A stretch of 64,000 bases of DNA from Proluteimonas flavola (GTDB lineage: Bacteria > Pseudomonadota > Gammaproteobacteria > Xanthomonadales > Xanthomonadaceae): NCBI RefSeq assembly GCF_021191705.1, contig NZ_JAIWPU010000007.1:1-64000 (forward strand). The letters are read 5' to 3'. Numbering within the stretch: the stretch's first letter is position 1; each line of letters opens with the position of its first letter. The position numbers were made by a program, and so were the translations under genes. This document shows, one piece after another, positions 7,904-16,988 of this stretch. Under the pieces are notes generated by a model. That model ran no database searches. It was not told the DNA's origin and saw only the letters and a program-made list of their open reading frames with translations.

Positions 7904-8713
7904 TCAGCCTCCGAACAGCTTGCTGAAGAAGCCCTTCTTGTCGGTGGTCGTGAAGCGCATCGGGCGCTCCTGGCCGAGCAGGCGTGCGACCGCGTCGTCG
8001 TAGGCCTGGCCGGCGTTCGATTCCGCCGACAGGATCACCGGCTCGCCCTTGTTGGACGCATTGAGCACGTCGCCCGATTCCGGGATCACGCCGATCGTCT
8101 TCAGGCCCAGCACTTCCTCGACGTCGGTGATCGACAGCATTTCGCCGGTCTCCACGCGCGCGGGGCTGTAGCGGGTCAGCAGCAGGTGTTCCTGCACGCG
8201 CTCGCCGTTCTCGGCGCGGCGGGTCTTGGACTGCAGCAGGCCGATGACGCGGTCGGAGTCGCGGACCGACGAGACTTCCGGGTTGACGACCACGACGGCG
8301 CGGTCGGCGAAGTACATCGCCAGGAACGCGCCCTTCTCGATGCCGGCGGGCGAATCGCAGACGATGTAGTCGAAGCCGTCGTCGGCGAGCTCCTTGAGCA
8401 CGCGCTCCACGCCTTCGGTGGTCAGCGCGTCCTTGTCGCGGGTCTGCGACGCGGCCAGCACGTAGAGGTTGTCGAAGCGCTTGTCCTTGATCAGCGCCTG
8501 CTTGAGCGAGGCTTCGCCCTGCACCACGTTGACCAGGTCGTACACCACGCGACGCTCGCAGCCCATGATCAGGTCGAGGTTGCGCAGGCCCACGTCGAAG
8601 TCCACGACCGCGGTGCGCTTGCCCTGGCGGGCGAGGCCGATGGCGATGCTCGCGCTGCTGGTGGTCTTGCCGACGCCGCCCTTGCCCGAGGTGACTACGA
8701 TGATTTCAGCCAA
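7904..8713 (-). CDS. minD: Septum site-determining ATPase MinD
   Basis: A 269-residue ParA/MinD-type ATPase. The deviant Walker A motif [10 protein letters not shown] spans residues 9-18, with the signature Lys11. A later segment, [19 protein letters not shown], is typical of MinD switch and Walker A' regions. The C-terminal basic amphipathic helix ([13 protein letters not shown]) is the membrane-targeting sequence. Bound to ATP it sits on the membrane and recruits MinC and MinE. It lies 24 bp downstream of minC and 2 bp upstream of minE. Confidence 0.98.
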   Translation of the reverse strand: MAEIIVVTSGKGGVGKTTSSASIAIGLARQGKRTAVVDFDVGLRNLDLIMGCERRVVYDLVNVVQGEASLKQALIKDKRFDNLYVLAASQTRDKDALTTEGVERVLKELADDGFDYIVCDSPAGIEKGAFLAMYFADRAVVVVNPEVSSVRDSDRVIGLLQSKTRRAENGERVQEHLLLTRYSPARVETGEMLSITDVEEVLGLKTIGVIPESGDVLNASNKGEPVILSAESNAGQAYDDAVARLLGQERPMRFTTTDKKGFFSKLFGG

Positions 8714-8737
8714 AACACATCTCCTGGTGTGTCGCCG

Positions 8738-9517
8738 TCACTCGAGTGCGGCGATCTTCAATTCGTCATGCTCCAGCCAGACCTGGACGGCCTTGCCATG
8801 GAGTTCGCGGGGGATATCGTCCAGCACCTTGTAGTGGCCGGCGACGGCAACCAGTTCGGCGTGGAAACTGCGGCAGAAGATACGCGCAGTCGCGCTGCCC
8901 TGTGCGCCTGCCAGTGCACGGCCTCGCAAGGGGCCGTAAATGTGGATCGAGCCGTCGGAGATGACCTCGGCGCCGGCGCCGACCGAGGACAGCACGGTCA
9001 GGTCGCGATTCTGGGCGTAGAGCTGCTGGCCCGAACGCACCGAACCCGCCTGCACAAGACCCGGCTCGACCGCTGCGGCGGCAGGGGCGGCCTTTGCGGC
9101 CGGAGGCGGCGGGGCAGGCTCCGGCGCCGCGCGCGAGGGCGCAGGCGCGGTCACCGCATCGGCGTTCTCGTACTGGGCGCGGAACTTGGACAGCACCGGC
9201 AGGTCCAGCGCTTCGGCGAGCGCGGCGTTGGCCGGGCTGCCCCAGGCCAGGGCGACCGGCAGCGCGCCGGCGTCGCGCAGCGCGTCGATCAGCGCCTGGG
9301 CCGTGGTCGTGTCGGGCAGTTCGGCCAGTCCGCCGAAATCCAGGATCACCGCGGCGCGGTCGAAGAGCTTGGGGGCGCGCGTCACGCGGCTGCGCATTTC
9401 CTCGGCCAGGCGCGCGACATCGAGCGTACGCACGCGCAGGTTGGCGATGCCGACCTGGCCGATCTTCAGTTCGCCGGCCGGTTCGAAATCGGTGGCGGGG
9501 GCAGGGCGGGACGCCAT
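8738..9517 (-). CDS. minC: Septum site-determining protein MinC
   Basis: A 259-residue inhibitor of FtsZ assembly. The N-terminal domain (~residues 15-115, FEPAGELKIGQVGIANLRV onward) is the FtsZ-binding part. An Ala/Pro-rich linker (~125-150) joins the C-terminal beta-helix, recognisable by SGQQLYAQNRDLTVLSSVGAGAEVISDGSIHIYG and RGRALAG. The frame extends far upstream, but ATG 9517 overlaps the stop of the preceding GNAT gene as ATGA, indicating translational coupling, and gives the correct family length. Confidence 0.96.
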   Translation of the reverse strand: MASRPAPATDFEPAGELKIGQVGIANLRVRTLDVARLAEEMRSRVTRAPKLFDRAAVILDFGGLAELPDTTTAQALIDALRDAGALPVALAWGSPANAALAEALDLPVLSKFRAQYENADAVTAPAPSRAAPEPAPPPPAAKAAPAAAAVEPGLVQAGSVRSGQQLYAQNRDLTVLSSVGAGAEVISDGSIHIYGPLRGRALAGAQGSATARIFCRSFHAELVAVAGHYKVLDDIPRELHGKAVQVWLEHDELKIAALE

Positions 9518-10110
9518 CAGGCTTTGGTCTCCTCGGTGTTGCGGGCAGGCGCGCGGGGGCGGCCCAGCCAGGGTTGGTCGGGCAGGGCGTCGCCGTAGGT
9601 CTCGCGCACCCATGCATAACTGCACAGGTCCTTGACCAGCATCGAGGCGCGGATGCCGGTGCCCGGCATCACGTGCTGGCCGACCTCGCGGAAGCCGAAA
9701 CTGCCGTGGAACAGGCGCACCGGATCGTTGTCGTGTTCGAGGAACACCTCGCAGGTCAGCAGCGGGTGGCGGACCTCGGCGTAGCTCTGCACGTCGGCAT
9801 AGAACGCGCGGCCCACGCCGCCGCCGCGGCGGCGGCTGGCGACCACGACGCGGTCGATATAGAAGAAGTCGGGGTAGTGCGATTCGAACCAGCGGAAGTT
9901 GCTGCTGTCGTGGCCGCTGCCGGCGCCGAAGCCGATCAGGAAGCCGACCATCGCGCCGTCGCGTTCGGCGACCCGGAAGTACTCCGCGGTGTCGTGCAGA
10001 TGGCGAAGGCGGGGTGCATCCAGCGGCAGGATCGAGGGGCCGGCGGCGTTGTTGAGTTCGAGGATGGAATCCAGCTCGTGCTCGTGCACGTCGCGGACGA
10101 CGATCGACAT
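9517..10110 (-). CDS. GNAT-family N-acetyltransferase upstream of minC
   Basis: A 197-residue acetyltransferase-like protein. The acetyl-CoA-binding core is visible as FFYIDRVVVASRRRGGGVGRAFYADV, i.e. beta4 and then the R-x-x-G-x-G/A loop. Residues 1-60 give the usual GNAT N-terminal helices. The target, whether a small molecule or a protein N-terminus, is not evident. GGAGTCTGGA precedes ATG 10110. Its stop codon overlaps the minC start by ATGA, so it is the first gene of the min operon here, which is not the standard arrangement. Confidence 0.85.
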   Translation of the reverse strand: MSIVVRDVHEHELDSILELNNAAGPSILPLDAPRLRHLHDTAEYFRVAERDGAMVGFLIGFGAGSGHDSSNFRWFESHYPDFFYIDRVVVASRRRGGGVGRAFYADVQSYAEVRHPLLTCEVFLEHDNDPVRLFHGSFGFREVGQHVMPGTGIRASMLVKDLCSYAWVRETYGDALPDQPWLGRPRAPARNTEETKA

Positions 10111-10288
10111 TCCAGACTCCAGAGACTACCGATGGACGCGCGAGACGGCCGGTCTGCGGCGCTCCTGCCGCTGCGCGTCGCACAGGGCCGGATTATTGCA
10201 TGCCCGGTCGTTCCGGGCGAACGGCAGGTCGCTGCCGGCATGACTTCAGGCCCGTCCGGATGCGCCGGCATGCGCCTAACATGCCGGC

Positions 10289-11491
10289 ATGCTCCGTGAT
10301 CTGAACCACAATCGTCTGCTGCGTGTCGCCGGCCTGTTCACCTGGGCGGTGATCGGGCTGCCGCTGTTGATGCTGTCGCTGGCGCAGGTGGAGCAATTGG
10401 CGGGTGGCGGCGCACGCATGGGGCTCGCCTGGGGCGCCTGGGCGGTGTTCGGCCTGAGCTACGCCTGGCTCACCCGCGGGCTGGGCGAGCGCCGGATCCG
10501 CGCGTTCGACCATCTGCTGGTCCTGCTGCTGGCCGGCAGCGCGATCGGCATCAGCTACTACAGCCAGAGTGGCCTGGGCAGCATCCTGCTGATGGTCGTG
10601 GCCTGCGTGCTGCCGTGGCTGCTGCCGTTGTGGGTGGGCGTGGCACTGCTGGTGGCCTGCGAGTTCGTCATCGTGCCGGTCTATGTGCGCGGCTGGGACT
10701 TCACCTGGGTCGAAGCGGCGCTGCAGGCGGCGCTGTATGTCGGCTTCACCGGCTTCGCCTTCGTCACCGGCTTCGTCGCGCACCAGCAGGCGCAGGCGCG
10801 CGAGGAGCAGCGGCGGCTCAACGCCGAACTGCGTGCGACCCGCGCGCTGCTGGCCGAGAGCGTGCGTGTCAACGAACGCACCCGCATCTCGCGCGAACTG
10901 CACGACCTGCTCGGCCACCACCTCACCGCGCTGAGCCTCAACCTCGAGATCGCCAGCCATCTCGCCAGCGGCCAGGCGCAGGAACACGTGGGCCAGGCGC
11001 AGACGCTGGCCAAGCTGCTGCTCAGCGACGTGCGCGAGGCGGTCAGCCAGTTGCGCGACGACGACGCGATCGACATGCGCGCGACCCTGCTGCCATTGGC
11101 CGAACATGTACCCAGCCTGCAGGTCGACATGCAGTTGCCGGTGCAGTTCGTCGTCGACGACCCCGAGCGCGCGCACGTGCTGCTGCGCTGCACGCAGGAG
11201 ATCATCACCAATGCCGTGCGCCATTCCGGCGCCGGCCTGCTGCGGCTGCGCTACAGCCAGGATCGCGACACGATCCGCGTCGACGCGCGCGACGACGGTC
11301 GCGGCGCCGAGGCCGCGCGCGTCGGTAACGGCCTGACCGGCATGCGCGAGCGGCTGGCGGCCTACGGCGGCACCTTGCATGTGGAAACCGCGCCCGATCG
11401 CGGTTTCGTGCTGAAGCTGGAACTGCCGCTGGCGGATGCGACCGGGCTGCGCGATGCTGCGCGCCGGGGCGAAGCGCAGCCGCCGGCATGA
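10289..11491 (+). CDS. DesK/LiaS-type (NarL-class) sensor histidine kinase
   Basis: A 400-residue membrane histidine kinase. About six hydrophobic helices in residues ~8-165 form the sensor, which lacks a large periplasmic domain. A coiled coil follows, then the HisKA_3 dimerisation helix ERTRISRELHDLLGHHLTAL with phospho-accepting His205. The HATPase domain has the N-box EIITNAVRHSG (Asn308) and the G-boxes DDGRGAE and GNGLTGMRERL. It is followed 19 bp later by its cognate response regulator. Membrane-embedded sensors of this type often report on membrane state; the actual signal here is unknown. Confidence 0.92.
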   Translation: MLRDLNHNRLLRVAGLFTWAVIGLPLLMLSLAQVEQLAGGGARMGLAWGAWAVFGLSYAWLTRGLGERRIRAFDHLLVLLLAGSAIGISYYSQSGLGSILLMVVACVLPWLLPLWVGVALLVACEFVIVPVYVRGWDFTWVEAALQAALYVGFTGFAFVTGFVAHQQAQAREEQRRLNAELRATRALLAESVRVNERTRISRELHDLLGHHLTALSLNLEIASHLASGQAQEHVGQAQTLAKLLLSDVREAVSQLRDDDAIDMRATLLPLAEHVPSLQVDMQLPVQFVVDDPERAHVLLRCTQEIITNAVRHSGAGLLRLRYSQDRDTIRVDARDDGRGAEAARVGNGLTGMRERLAAYGGTLHVETAPDRGFVLKLELPLADATGLRDAARRGEAQPPA

Positions 11492-11510
11492 ATCCGCAAT
11501 GGGAGGCACC

Positions 11511-12152
11511 ATGATCCGAGTCTGCCTGGTCGACGACCAGACCCTGGTGCGCCAGGGCATCCGCTCGCTGCTCGCGCTCGACGGCGGCATCGAAGTGATC
11601 GCCGAGGCCTCCGACGGCCGCCAGGCGGTCGAGACGATTCCCGGGGTCAAGCCCGATGTCGTGCTGATGGACATGCGCATGCCGGCGATGTCCGGGCTCG
11701 AAGCCATCCAGGCGCTGTCGCGCGCGGGCACGCTGCCGCCGACGATCATCCTGACCACCTTCGACGACGACCAGCTGGTGCTCGCGGGCCTCAAGGCCGG
11801 CGCCAAGGGCTATCTGCTCAAGGATGTGTCGCTGGAGCAGTTGGTCGGGGCGATCCGCACGGTCGCCGGCGGCGGTTCGCTGGTGCAGCCAGCCGTGACC
11901 CAGCGTCTACTGACGGGCCTGGAGCAGATGCGCAACGAGTTCGTCAGCCTCGATCGCCCGGACCCGCTGACCGATCGCGAGACCGAGATCCTGCGCTTGA
12001 TGGCCGGCGGCTTTTCCAACAAGGAAATCGCCAATTCGCTGGGCGTGGCCGAAGGCACGATCAAGAATCACGTGTCGAACATCCTCTCGAAACTGGGCGT
12101 CAGGGATCGCACCCGGGCAGTACTCAAGGCCTTCGAGCTGCAACTGGTCTGA
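11511..12152 (+). CDS. LuxR/NarL-family response regulator, partner of upstream kinase
   Basis: A 213-residue DNA-binding response regulator. The receiver domain (1-120) has the acidic pair D8-D9, phospho-acceptor Asp54 in VVLMDMRMP, the T in LTTFDD and Lys in GAKGYLLKD. The C-terminal LuxR-type HTH reads LTDRETEILRLMAGGFSNKEIANSLGVAEGTIKNHVSNILSKLGV (in parts). ATG 11511 follows GGGAGG and is preferred over an upstream in-frame ATG at 11436. It forms a two-gene operon with the kinase. The regulon cannot be inferred from neighbours. Confidence 0.94.
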   Translation: MIRVCLVDDQTLVRQGIRSLLALDGGIEVIAEASDGRQAVETIPGVKPDVVLMDMRMPAMSGLEAIQALSRAGTLPPTIILTTFDDDQLVLAGLKAGAKGYLLKDVSLEQLVGAIRTVAGGGSLVQPAVTQRLLTGLEQMRNEFVSLDRPDPLTDRETEILRLMAGGFSNKEIANSLGVAEGTIKNHVSNILSKLGVRDRTRAVLKAFELQLV

Positions 12153-12360
12153 TCCGGCGCCGCGCCTCCGATCGAAGGGGCGCAACGCGCACCCGGCCAC
12201 AGGCCGGGCAGGGAAACGCGCCGCGTGTCACCGGCATGTCATCGCGCGCCGACATCGACTTCCTGAATGTGCGCGGCGACCGGTTCGCGGGCGAGCGTCG
12301 GACGTGCGGGGCGGGCCTGCGCATCGATGCTTGATTGGACTCGCCCGGCCACACGCAACT

Positions 12361-12369
12361 TGCTACGAT
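12361..12369 (+). promoter_or_regulatory. Putative extended -10 promoter of the SRPBCC gene
   Basis: TGC-TACGAT at 12361-12369 fits an extended -10 element (TGn followed by a TATAAT-like hexamer). It lies 49 bp before ATG 12418, with no convincing -35 box. The rest of the 12153-12417 gap holds a GC-rich hairpin (CCCGGCC/GGCCGGG near 12192-12208) and no gene. Confidence 0.35.
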
Positions 12370-12417
12370 TGACGGTCTGTGCCGCCTCAGGCCGGATCTG
12401 GTCCTGGAGAACTCTGA

Positions 12418-13656
12418 ATGACCCGTCTGCTCGAACTGCTGATTTCATGCGTCATCGTCGCCGTGCTGTTTCTCGTGGTGGCCGTCCTGCTTCCCTCCAG
12501 CCGCACCCTGACCGAATCAGCGGAAACCAACCGTCGCCAGACGATCGTGTTCGACACGCTCAACAGCGTGCTCCGCTTCAAGGACTGGTCGCCGGTCACC
12601 GCCTACGACCCGAACGCGACGCTGAAGGTCTCCGGTCCCGAGGCAGGCGTCGGTGCCCGCATCGACTACAGCTCGACCCTCAAGCGCGTCGGCGACGGCA
12701 GCTGGGAAATCACCGAATCCGAGCCGGGCACCCGTGTGGTCTACGCGGTCGAGAACCCGACGCGCGGCGACAACAAGACGACGACCTTCACGCTCAGGCC
12801 GACGGGTCGCAACAACCGCAACATCGAAATCACACAGACCTACAGCGTCGATTACGGCTGGGATCTGCTGGGTCGTTTCGCCGGCCTGTACGTCAGCCGC
12901 AACGTCGGTGACGGCATCAAGCTCGGCCTGGGCCGTCTGACCAACATGCTGGCCGCGGTGCCGAACGTCGACTACCGCGCCGAAGGCAGCACGCTGGCCA
13001 ACCTGACCGCCGCCGACCGTCCGGCCGAGAACCTGCTGGTCGTCGCCGCCGGCGCCGTCGAGCGCAACAACCAGGTCATCCAGAACTCGATGAAGGCCAA
13101 CGTGGAGTGGATCAACCGCACCATGGCCGCCAACAACCTCGAGGCCGCCGGTCCGCTGCGCATCATCACCACCGAGCTGGGGCGCGAGACCTACACCTTC
13201 GACATCGGTCTGCCGGTCCGCCAGCGGGGCACCGGTCCGGCGGCGCCTGCCGCGCCGGCAGCTGCCGAGGGTGAGGGGGAGCAGACCGCTGCCGCCGCGC
13301 CGCCGGTCGCTGCACCGACCACCGACGCCGTCGAGCTGACCGGTCTGGAACTGCTGGGCCCGGTGAAGGCCGTATTCGTGCCGCGCGCCCGCGTCGCCAA
13401 GGCGAACTACAAGGGCTTCATGGCCGAGCTGGACAACGTCCGCAACGCCGTGCGCGCCTGGGCGCTGACGCAGGGTTACGAAGTCACCGACCGTCCTTAC
13501 GAGAACTACGTCAACGGCATCGACACCGCGTTCACCGAGAACGGCGAGTTCGAAGTGTTCTGGACGCTGCGCGATCCGAATGCGGCAGCTGCCGCAGCGG
13601 CCCAGGCGGCAGCGTCGGCCCCGGCCGAGGCACCCGAGGCGGCTCCGGCCGAGTAA
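12418..13656 (+). CDS. Membrane-anchored SRPBCC-fold (polyketide cyclase-like) protein
   Basis: A 412-residue protein. One N-terminal TM anchor (LISCVIVAVLFLVVAVLLP, ~8-27) is followed by a START/SRPBCC-like domain (~30-170): VLRFKDWSPVTAYDPN resembles the W-P-x-W/F element, and a later YGWDLLGRFAGLYV is typical of the family's C-terminal helix region. A second module (~residues 170-260) follows, then an Ala/Pro/Glu linker, and a last domain ending in an Ala/Glu/Pro tail. SRPBCC domains bind hydrophobic ligands; the ligand here is unknown. It has its own intrinsic terminator downstream. Confidence 0.75.
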   Translation: MTRLLELLISCVIVAVLFLVVAVLLPSSRTLTESAETNRRQTIVFDTLNSVLRFKDWSPVTAYDPNATLKVSGPEAGVGARIDYSSTLKRVGDGSWEITESEPGTRVVYAVENPTRGDNKTTTFTLRPTGRNNRNIEITQTYSVDYGWDLLGRFAGLYVSRNVGDGIKLGLGRLTNMLAAVPNVDYRAEGSTLANLTAADRPAENLLVVAAGAVERNNQVIQNSMKANVEWINRTMAANNLEAAGPLRIITTELGRETYTFDIGLPVRQRGTGPAAPAAPAAAEGEGEQTAAAAPPVAAPTTDAVELTGLELLGPVKAVFVPRARVAKANYKGFMAELDNVRNAVRAWALTQGYEVTDRPYENYVNGIDTAFTENGEFEVFWTLRDPNAAAAAAAQAAASAPAEAPEAAPAE

Positions 13657-13684
13657 TCAGGCGCCTGGCGCAGCTTGTGCATCG

Positions 13685-13720
13685 CACGCCGCATCCTCCG
13701 GGATGCGGCGTGTGTCGTTT
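13685..13720 (+). terminator. Rho-independent terminator after the SRPBCC gene
   Basis: A 12-bp perfect stem (13685-13696 with 13701-13712) around a TCCG tetraloop, followed by TGTCGTTT. It lies 28 bp after the stop codon at 13656 and 64 bp before the next start. Confidence 0.7.
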
Positions 13721-13783
13721 CAGGACCGCAGTTTCAAGTCCCGCGGTCCACATCGCGCCGCAAGCGCGGCATCGGAGCAGGCA

Positions 13784-14155
13784 ATGGGCATCGGATCCGG
13801 ACGCAATGCGCGGCACATCGGCGGACTGGTCGCGGCCGGCGCGCTGCTGGCAGGCCTGTCGGTCGGCCTGTCGGCCTATGCGGCGCATGCCGTCGACGGC
13901 GATGCGCGCGCCGCGCTGCAGACCGCGGCGGTGTTCGCCTTCGGCCATGGGATCGCGCTCGTGCTGCTCGGCCGCGCGGTGCGCGGCACGCTCGAACTCG
14001 TCTCCCTGGCAGCGCTGCTGCTGGGCACGTTGCTGTTCGCCGGCGCGCTGGTCTCGCGCCACCTGTTCGCCGGACCGGCGTTCTTCGCGCCCTGGGGCGG
14101 CCTGCTGACGATGCTCGGCTGGCTGCTGCAGGCCGTGGCCGCGCTGCGGCGCTGA
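13784..14155 (+). CDS. DUF423 (YgdD/TMEM256-type) membrane protein
   Basis: A 123-residue protein with four hydrophobic helices. The N-terminal AALLAGLSVGLSAYAAHAV-type helix, then a helix with FAFGHGIALVLLGR, then LLGTLLFAGALVSRHL, then PWGGLLTMLGWLLQAVAAL, reproduce the DUF423 pattern (conserved AxxAHxL and GxxLFxGxL elements). ATG 13784 follows GGAGCAGGCA; longer in-frame starts upstream cross the terminator and are rejected. Inner-membrane protein of unknown function. It converges on the M15 peptidase gene. Confidence 0.85.
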   Translation: MGIGSGRNARHIGGLVAAGALLAGLSVGLSAYAAHAVDGDARAALQTAAVFAFGHGIALVLLGRAVRGTLELVSLAALLLGTLLFAGALVSRHLFAGPAFFAPWGGLLTMLGWLLQAVAALRR

Positions 14156-14179
14156 CCGATCGCGGCGAGTACCCGCCGG

Positions 14180-14989
14180 TCAGCCGGCGGCGGGCCGGTA
14201 CCGCCAGTGCCAGGGCTCGTAGACGATGCGGTGCGGGTTGTCGCGCGGGTAGCTCATCGTGAAGCCGTGACCGGCGGCGTGGCGCGTCAGCCAGTCGAAC
14301 GCCGCGGTGCCTTCGAAGGACTCTTCGGCCGGCGGCTCGCCCGGCGCGCTGATGTCCAAGGCGCTGCCGGCATGGTGTTCGCTGTAGCCCGGTGCGGCAT
14401 TGACGGCGAGGATCTCGTCGAGCGACAGGCCGCGCGCGCGTTTGCGATCGAAGATGCCCAACTGGTAGGCGTGGCTGCGATACCCGGAGATCGCGTCGAG
14501 CGCCACATCGTCGCGCGCGGCAGCCGCGTGCAGGCCGTGCCACGCGCGGGCTGTCGCCGCTTCCAGCCATAAAGGGCGGCGATAGCGGTCGAAGCCGGCG
14601 AATGCCAGCCAGGCCGGTTCGGCGACGAGGGACAGCCCGGTGCGCGCGGCATAGGCGTCGGCGTCGAGGCCCAGGGCGTCGAGCCGGGCCTCGACCTGCG
14701 ACAAGGGCAGGTCGGTGGCCGACGCATGCGGGGCGTGCAACGCGCCCGCATCGATCAGGTCCAGCGCATCATCGATGCCGGTCTCGCGCTGCCAGCGCGG
14801 CAGCAGGCCGATGACGCCTTCAGGCAACACCGCGGCGAGATACGCGCCATCGCGCTTGCGCCGCAGCACCTGCGTCGAACGCGACAGCACCCGCGCATCG
14901 CGACTGCTGCGCGCACGCAGCAGTCGCGCGGGCCAGAGTTCGATGTCCGGCGTGTTGAACAGGAAGCGGGACAACGGATTGGCATGCAT
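14180..14989 (-). CDS. M15/LAS-family D-alanyl-D-alanine carboxypeptidase-like protein
   Basis: A 269-residue protein whose C-terminal half is a VanY/LAS zinc peptidase. It shows the SGYRS element, then SEHHAGSALDI (first zinc His and Asp ligands, S-x-H-x-x-G-x-x-x-D), then EPWHWRY (final His). Such enzymes trim the terminal D-Ala from peptidoglycan stem peptides. The N-terminal ~100 residues (NTPDIELWPARLLRARSS) have no evident signal peptide, which is odd for a wall enzyme. It may act on cytoplasmic recycled peptides, or be exported by other means. It starts 31 bp after the DUF3887 gene on the same strand. Confidence 0.85.
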   Translation of the reverse strand: MHANPLSRFLFNTPDIELWPARLLRARSSRDARVLSRSTQVLRRKRDGAYLAAVLPEGVIGLLPRWQRETGIDDALDLIDAGALHAPHASATDLPLSQVEARLDALGLDADAYAARTGLSLVAEPAWLAFAGFDRYRRPLWLEAATARAWHGLHAAAARDDVALDAISGYRSHAYQLGIFDRKRARGLSLDEILAVNAAPGYSEHHAGSALDISAPGEPPAEESFEGTAAFDWLTRHAAGHGFTMSYPRDNPHRIVYEPWHWRYRPAAG

Positions 14990-15020
14990 GCCCGCAGCTT
15001 AGCGGCGCCCGCCTGCCACG

Positions 15021-15410
15021 TCAGGGGGTTGCGGCGACCGGTGCGAAATGCAGGCCGGCGACGCGACCTTCGGCGTCGAGTGCGATGGTCGCATCGAGAC
15101 TGGCCTGTGCGCGATGGATGCGTGTGACCACGACCGTCATGCCCTGCTGCTGCGTGACCTGCGGTGCATCGCGTGAGGTGACCGGACCGGCGGCCTCGAT
15201 CTGCGTCTGCACCTGCCGCAGCGCGTCGGCATCGAGCGCGGCGCTCATCTGCGGATCGAACGTGGCGGTGACCGCTGCGTAATCGCCGGCGTCCAGCTGT
15301 TCGAGCACACGGGTGGCCGTGGCTTCGGCATCGCTGGTGGCGGTCTGGGCGATCGCGCTGCCCGTCGTGGCGCAGAGCAGGGCGGCGAGCAGCAGGGAAC
15401 GGATACGCAT
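15021..15410 (-). CDS. DUF3887-domain exported protein
   Basis: A 129-residue protein from ATG 15410. The signal peptide MRIRSLLLAALLCATTGSAIAQ ends in an AIA-Q type I cleavage site. The mature ~107 residues match the DUF3887 pattern: helix ATRVLEQLDAGDYAAVTATFDPQM, then a small alpha+beta NTF2-like fold. A longer frame starting at 15503 is rejected because it buries the signal peptide and overlaps the CPBP gene. Periplasmic, function unknown. It lies 52 bp after the CPBP protease gene on the same strand. Confidence 0.8.
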   Translation of the reverse strand: MRIRSLLLAALLCATTGSAIAQTATSDAEATATRVLEQLDAGDYAAVTATFDPQMSAALDADALRQVQTQIEAAGPVTSRDAPQVTQQQGMTVVVTRIHRAQASLDATIALDAEGRVAGLHFAPVAATP

Positions 15411-15462
15411 GATGAAGTCCTTTCGTCGGGTCGGAATGGAATGTGATTGAAACATGCTCTTT

Positions 15463-16290
15463 TCAAAGCACGCCTTGCGGCAGCAGCAGCGGCACCAGTG
15501 CATGCAGCACGAGATCGGCAGCGAAATGCGACAGCACGGCCATTTCGAAGCCGCGCTTCCAGTACAGCCAGCCGAACACGACGCCGCCGATGCCGTTGAG
15601 CAGCAGGGTGCGGAGCACCACGCCGGTATCGAGGCCCCAGACCATCGACGCCGTCGGCAGATGGCCGAGTCCGAACAGCAGCGCGGCGATCAGGATCGCG
15701 GCCCATGCCACGCGCGGCGACAGCGTGCCGTCGAAGCCGGCGCGCCTGCGCAGCAGCCACGTTGCAGCCCACGCGATCAGTGTCATCAGGAACAGCCGCA
15801 GCTGCAGTTCTTCGACGATGCCGCCGTAGAACGCGGCCATCAGGCCGTACAGCGCACTGCGTGCGCCGACGATGTCGGTCATCTGCACGTCTGTGTCCGG
15901 CAACAGCAGCGGATCGAAGACGCGCGACAGCACCAGGATCGCGATCGCGGCGGCGACGCCCAGGCCGACCGCCTGCCACGGTCTGTGATCGCGCAACTGC
16001 GCATCGCCATGCCGGCTGACCCAGCGTTGCAGCAGCGGCGCGCCGAGGCCGACGCGGTGGCCCATGCGCAGGCCGGACCAGGCGAGCAACGCGCAGAGGA
16101 TGAACATCGACATCGCCTGGATCGCGATCAGCGCCGGCAGGGCGATCGCACCGCCGCCGGTCATGCGCGCGGGATCGATCTGCAGCAGGTACGGAATCAC
16201 CGCGAGCGTGGCGACTGCGCCGGCGGCGGCGAGCGCTACGGCGATGCGCAGGTCCTGCCGCGGACGCGGCGCGTTCAAGGCAGCGCTCAT
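15463..16290 (-). CDS. CPBP-family intramembrane glutamic protease
   Basis: A 275-residue polytopic protein with the ABI/CPBP signature: E160-E161-x-x-x-R165 in [12 protein letters not shown]210 in FGLGH, and H255 in SHFAADL. Together these form the Rce1-type intramembrane active site. About eight TM helices. Such enzymes cleave or mature small membrane peptides or prenylated substrates; the bacterial substrates are mostly unknown. The start overlaps the DUF4177 stop by ATGA, so it is translationally coupled in the SPFH operon. Confidence 0.9.
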   Translation of the reverse strand: MSAALNAPRPRQDLRIAVALAAAGAVATLAVIPYLLQIDPARMTGGGAIALPALIAIQAMSMFILCALLAWSGLRMGHRVGLGAPLLQRWVSRHGDAQLRDHRPWQAVGLGVAAAIAILVLSRVFDPLLLPDTDVQMTDIVGARSALYGLMAAFYGGIVEELQLRLFLMTLIAWAATWLLRRRAGFDGTLSPRVAWAAILIAALLFGLGHLPTASMVWGLDTGVVLRTLLLNGIGGVVFGWLYWKRGFEMAVLSHFAADLVLHALVPLLLPQGVL

Positions 16291-16466
16291 GCGCGTCGCT
16301 TGAGAAACAGCAGGGTGGGGCCGACAGGTGGGGCGTGCACCGCATTGACGAGTTCCCAGCCCTGCAGGCCCAGCGACTGCAGGCGCTCCTCGATGGCCGC
16401 CGGCTTGATGCCGCCCAGCATGGTCACCTTGATCTCCTCGACCTTGTACTGCCAGCGCTCACTCAT
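16287..16466 (-). CDS. DUF4177-like small protein
   Basis: A 59-residue protein beginning [14 protein letters not shown] and containing [17 protein letters not shown], the beta-alpha-beta pattern of DUF4177 (WEYKV... then a LNELGAEGWELV-like helix). The upstream extension of the frame is rejected because the RHH gene occupies that DNA in another frame. It overlaps the RHH gene by 8 bp upstream and the CPBP gene by 4 bp downstream. Function of the family is unknown. Confidence 0.75.
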   Translation of the reverse strand: MSERWQYKVEEIKVTMLGGIKPAAIEERLQSLGLQGWELVNAVHAPPVGPTLLFLKRRA

Positions 16467-16650
16467 GATCTGTGTCCTTCGATACGTCTGATTCGGATGC
16501 CGGCGCGATGCGGCCCGCGCGTCGCAGCGCCTCGCGCAACAGGAATTCGATCTGCGCGTTCGCGCTGCGCAGATCGTCGTCGGCCCAGCGCTGCACCGCC
16601 GCGAGGATCGCGGCATTCATACGCAGCGGATAGGCCTTCTTGTCGCTCAC
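16459..16650 (-). CDS. Arc-like ribbon-helix-helix DNA-binding protein
   Basis: A 63-residue protein from GTG 16650, whose start overlaps the stop of the upstream gene (GTGA). The core reads [43 protein letters not shown] (given in pieces: a short beta strand with alternating polar residues, helix A, then an SxNxxIExLLREAL helix), the pattern of Arc/MetJ-type regulators. It probably dimerises and binds an operator. The GATATC dyad in the operon promoter is a candidate site (inference). Confidence 0.75.
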   Translation of the reverse strand: MSDKKAYPLRMNAAILAAVQRWADDDLRSANAQIEFLLREALRRAGRIAPASESDVSKDTDHE

Positions 16651-16988
16651 CCGCCGCCTCCGCGCGCACGGCGCTTGGCGCTGGCCACGGTGAAGATGCA
16701 CGCGGCCGCGAGGCCGTTGACCGCGATGAACATCACCACGATCAACGCGAGCAGGCGACGCTCCTGATCGCCCCACAGCGCGAGCCCGAGCGCCGTGGCC
16801 AGCATCGCCAGGCCGATCATGCGCAGCAGCCGCGCGAGTGTGTTGTCGAGTACGGCCTTGTCGCGCACGGTCATGCCGCCACTGCCGGCGGGCAGCGGCA
16901 GGCGGCCCTGCGCCAGCCAGCGCGCCGACACGAAGGCCGGCACCGCCATCAGCGCGAACACCAGTGCGGCGAGGTGATGCGAGGCCAT
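16647..16988 (-). CDS. Small three-TM membrane protein in the SPFH operon
   Basis: A 113-residue protein from ATG 16988, which shares a base with the SPFH stop (TGATG). Hydrophobic helices lie near residues 4-22, 57-74 and 78-97, with a loop containing [23 protein letters not shown] between the first two. The tail is basic ([12 protein letters not shown]). Resembles DUF3784-like proteins loosely, but I cannot assign a family. Possibly a partner of the SPFH protein in the membrane. Confidence 0.7.
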   Translation of the reverse strand: MASHHLAALVFALMAVPAFVSARWLAQGRLPLPAGSGGMTVRDKAVLDNTLARLLRMIGLAMLATALGLALWGDQERRLLALIVVMFIAVNGLAAACIFTVASAKRRARGGGG

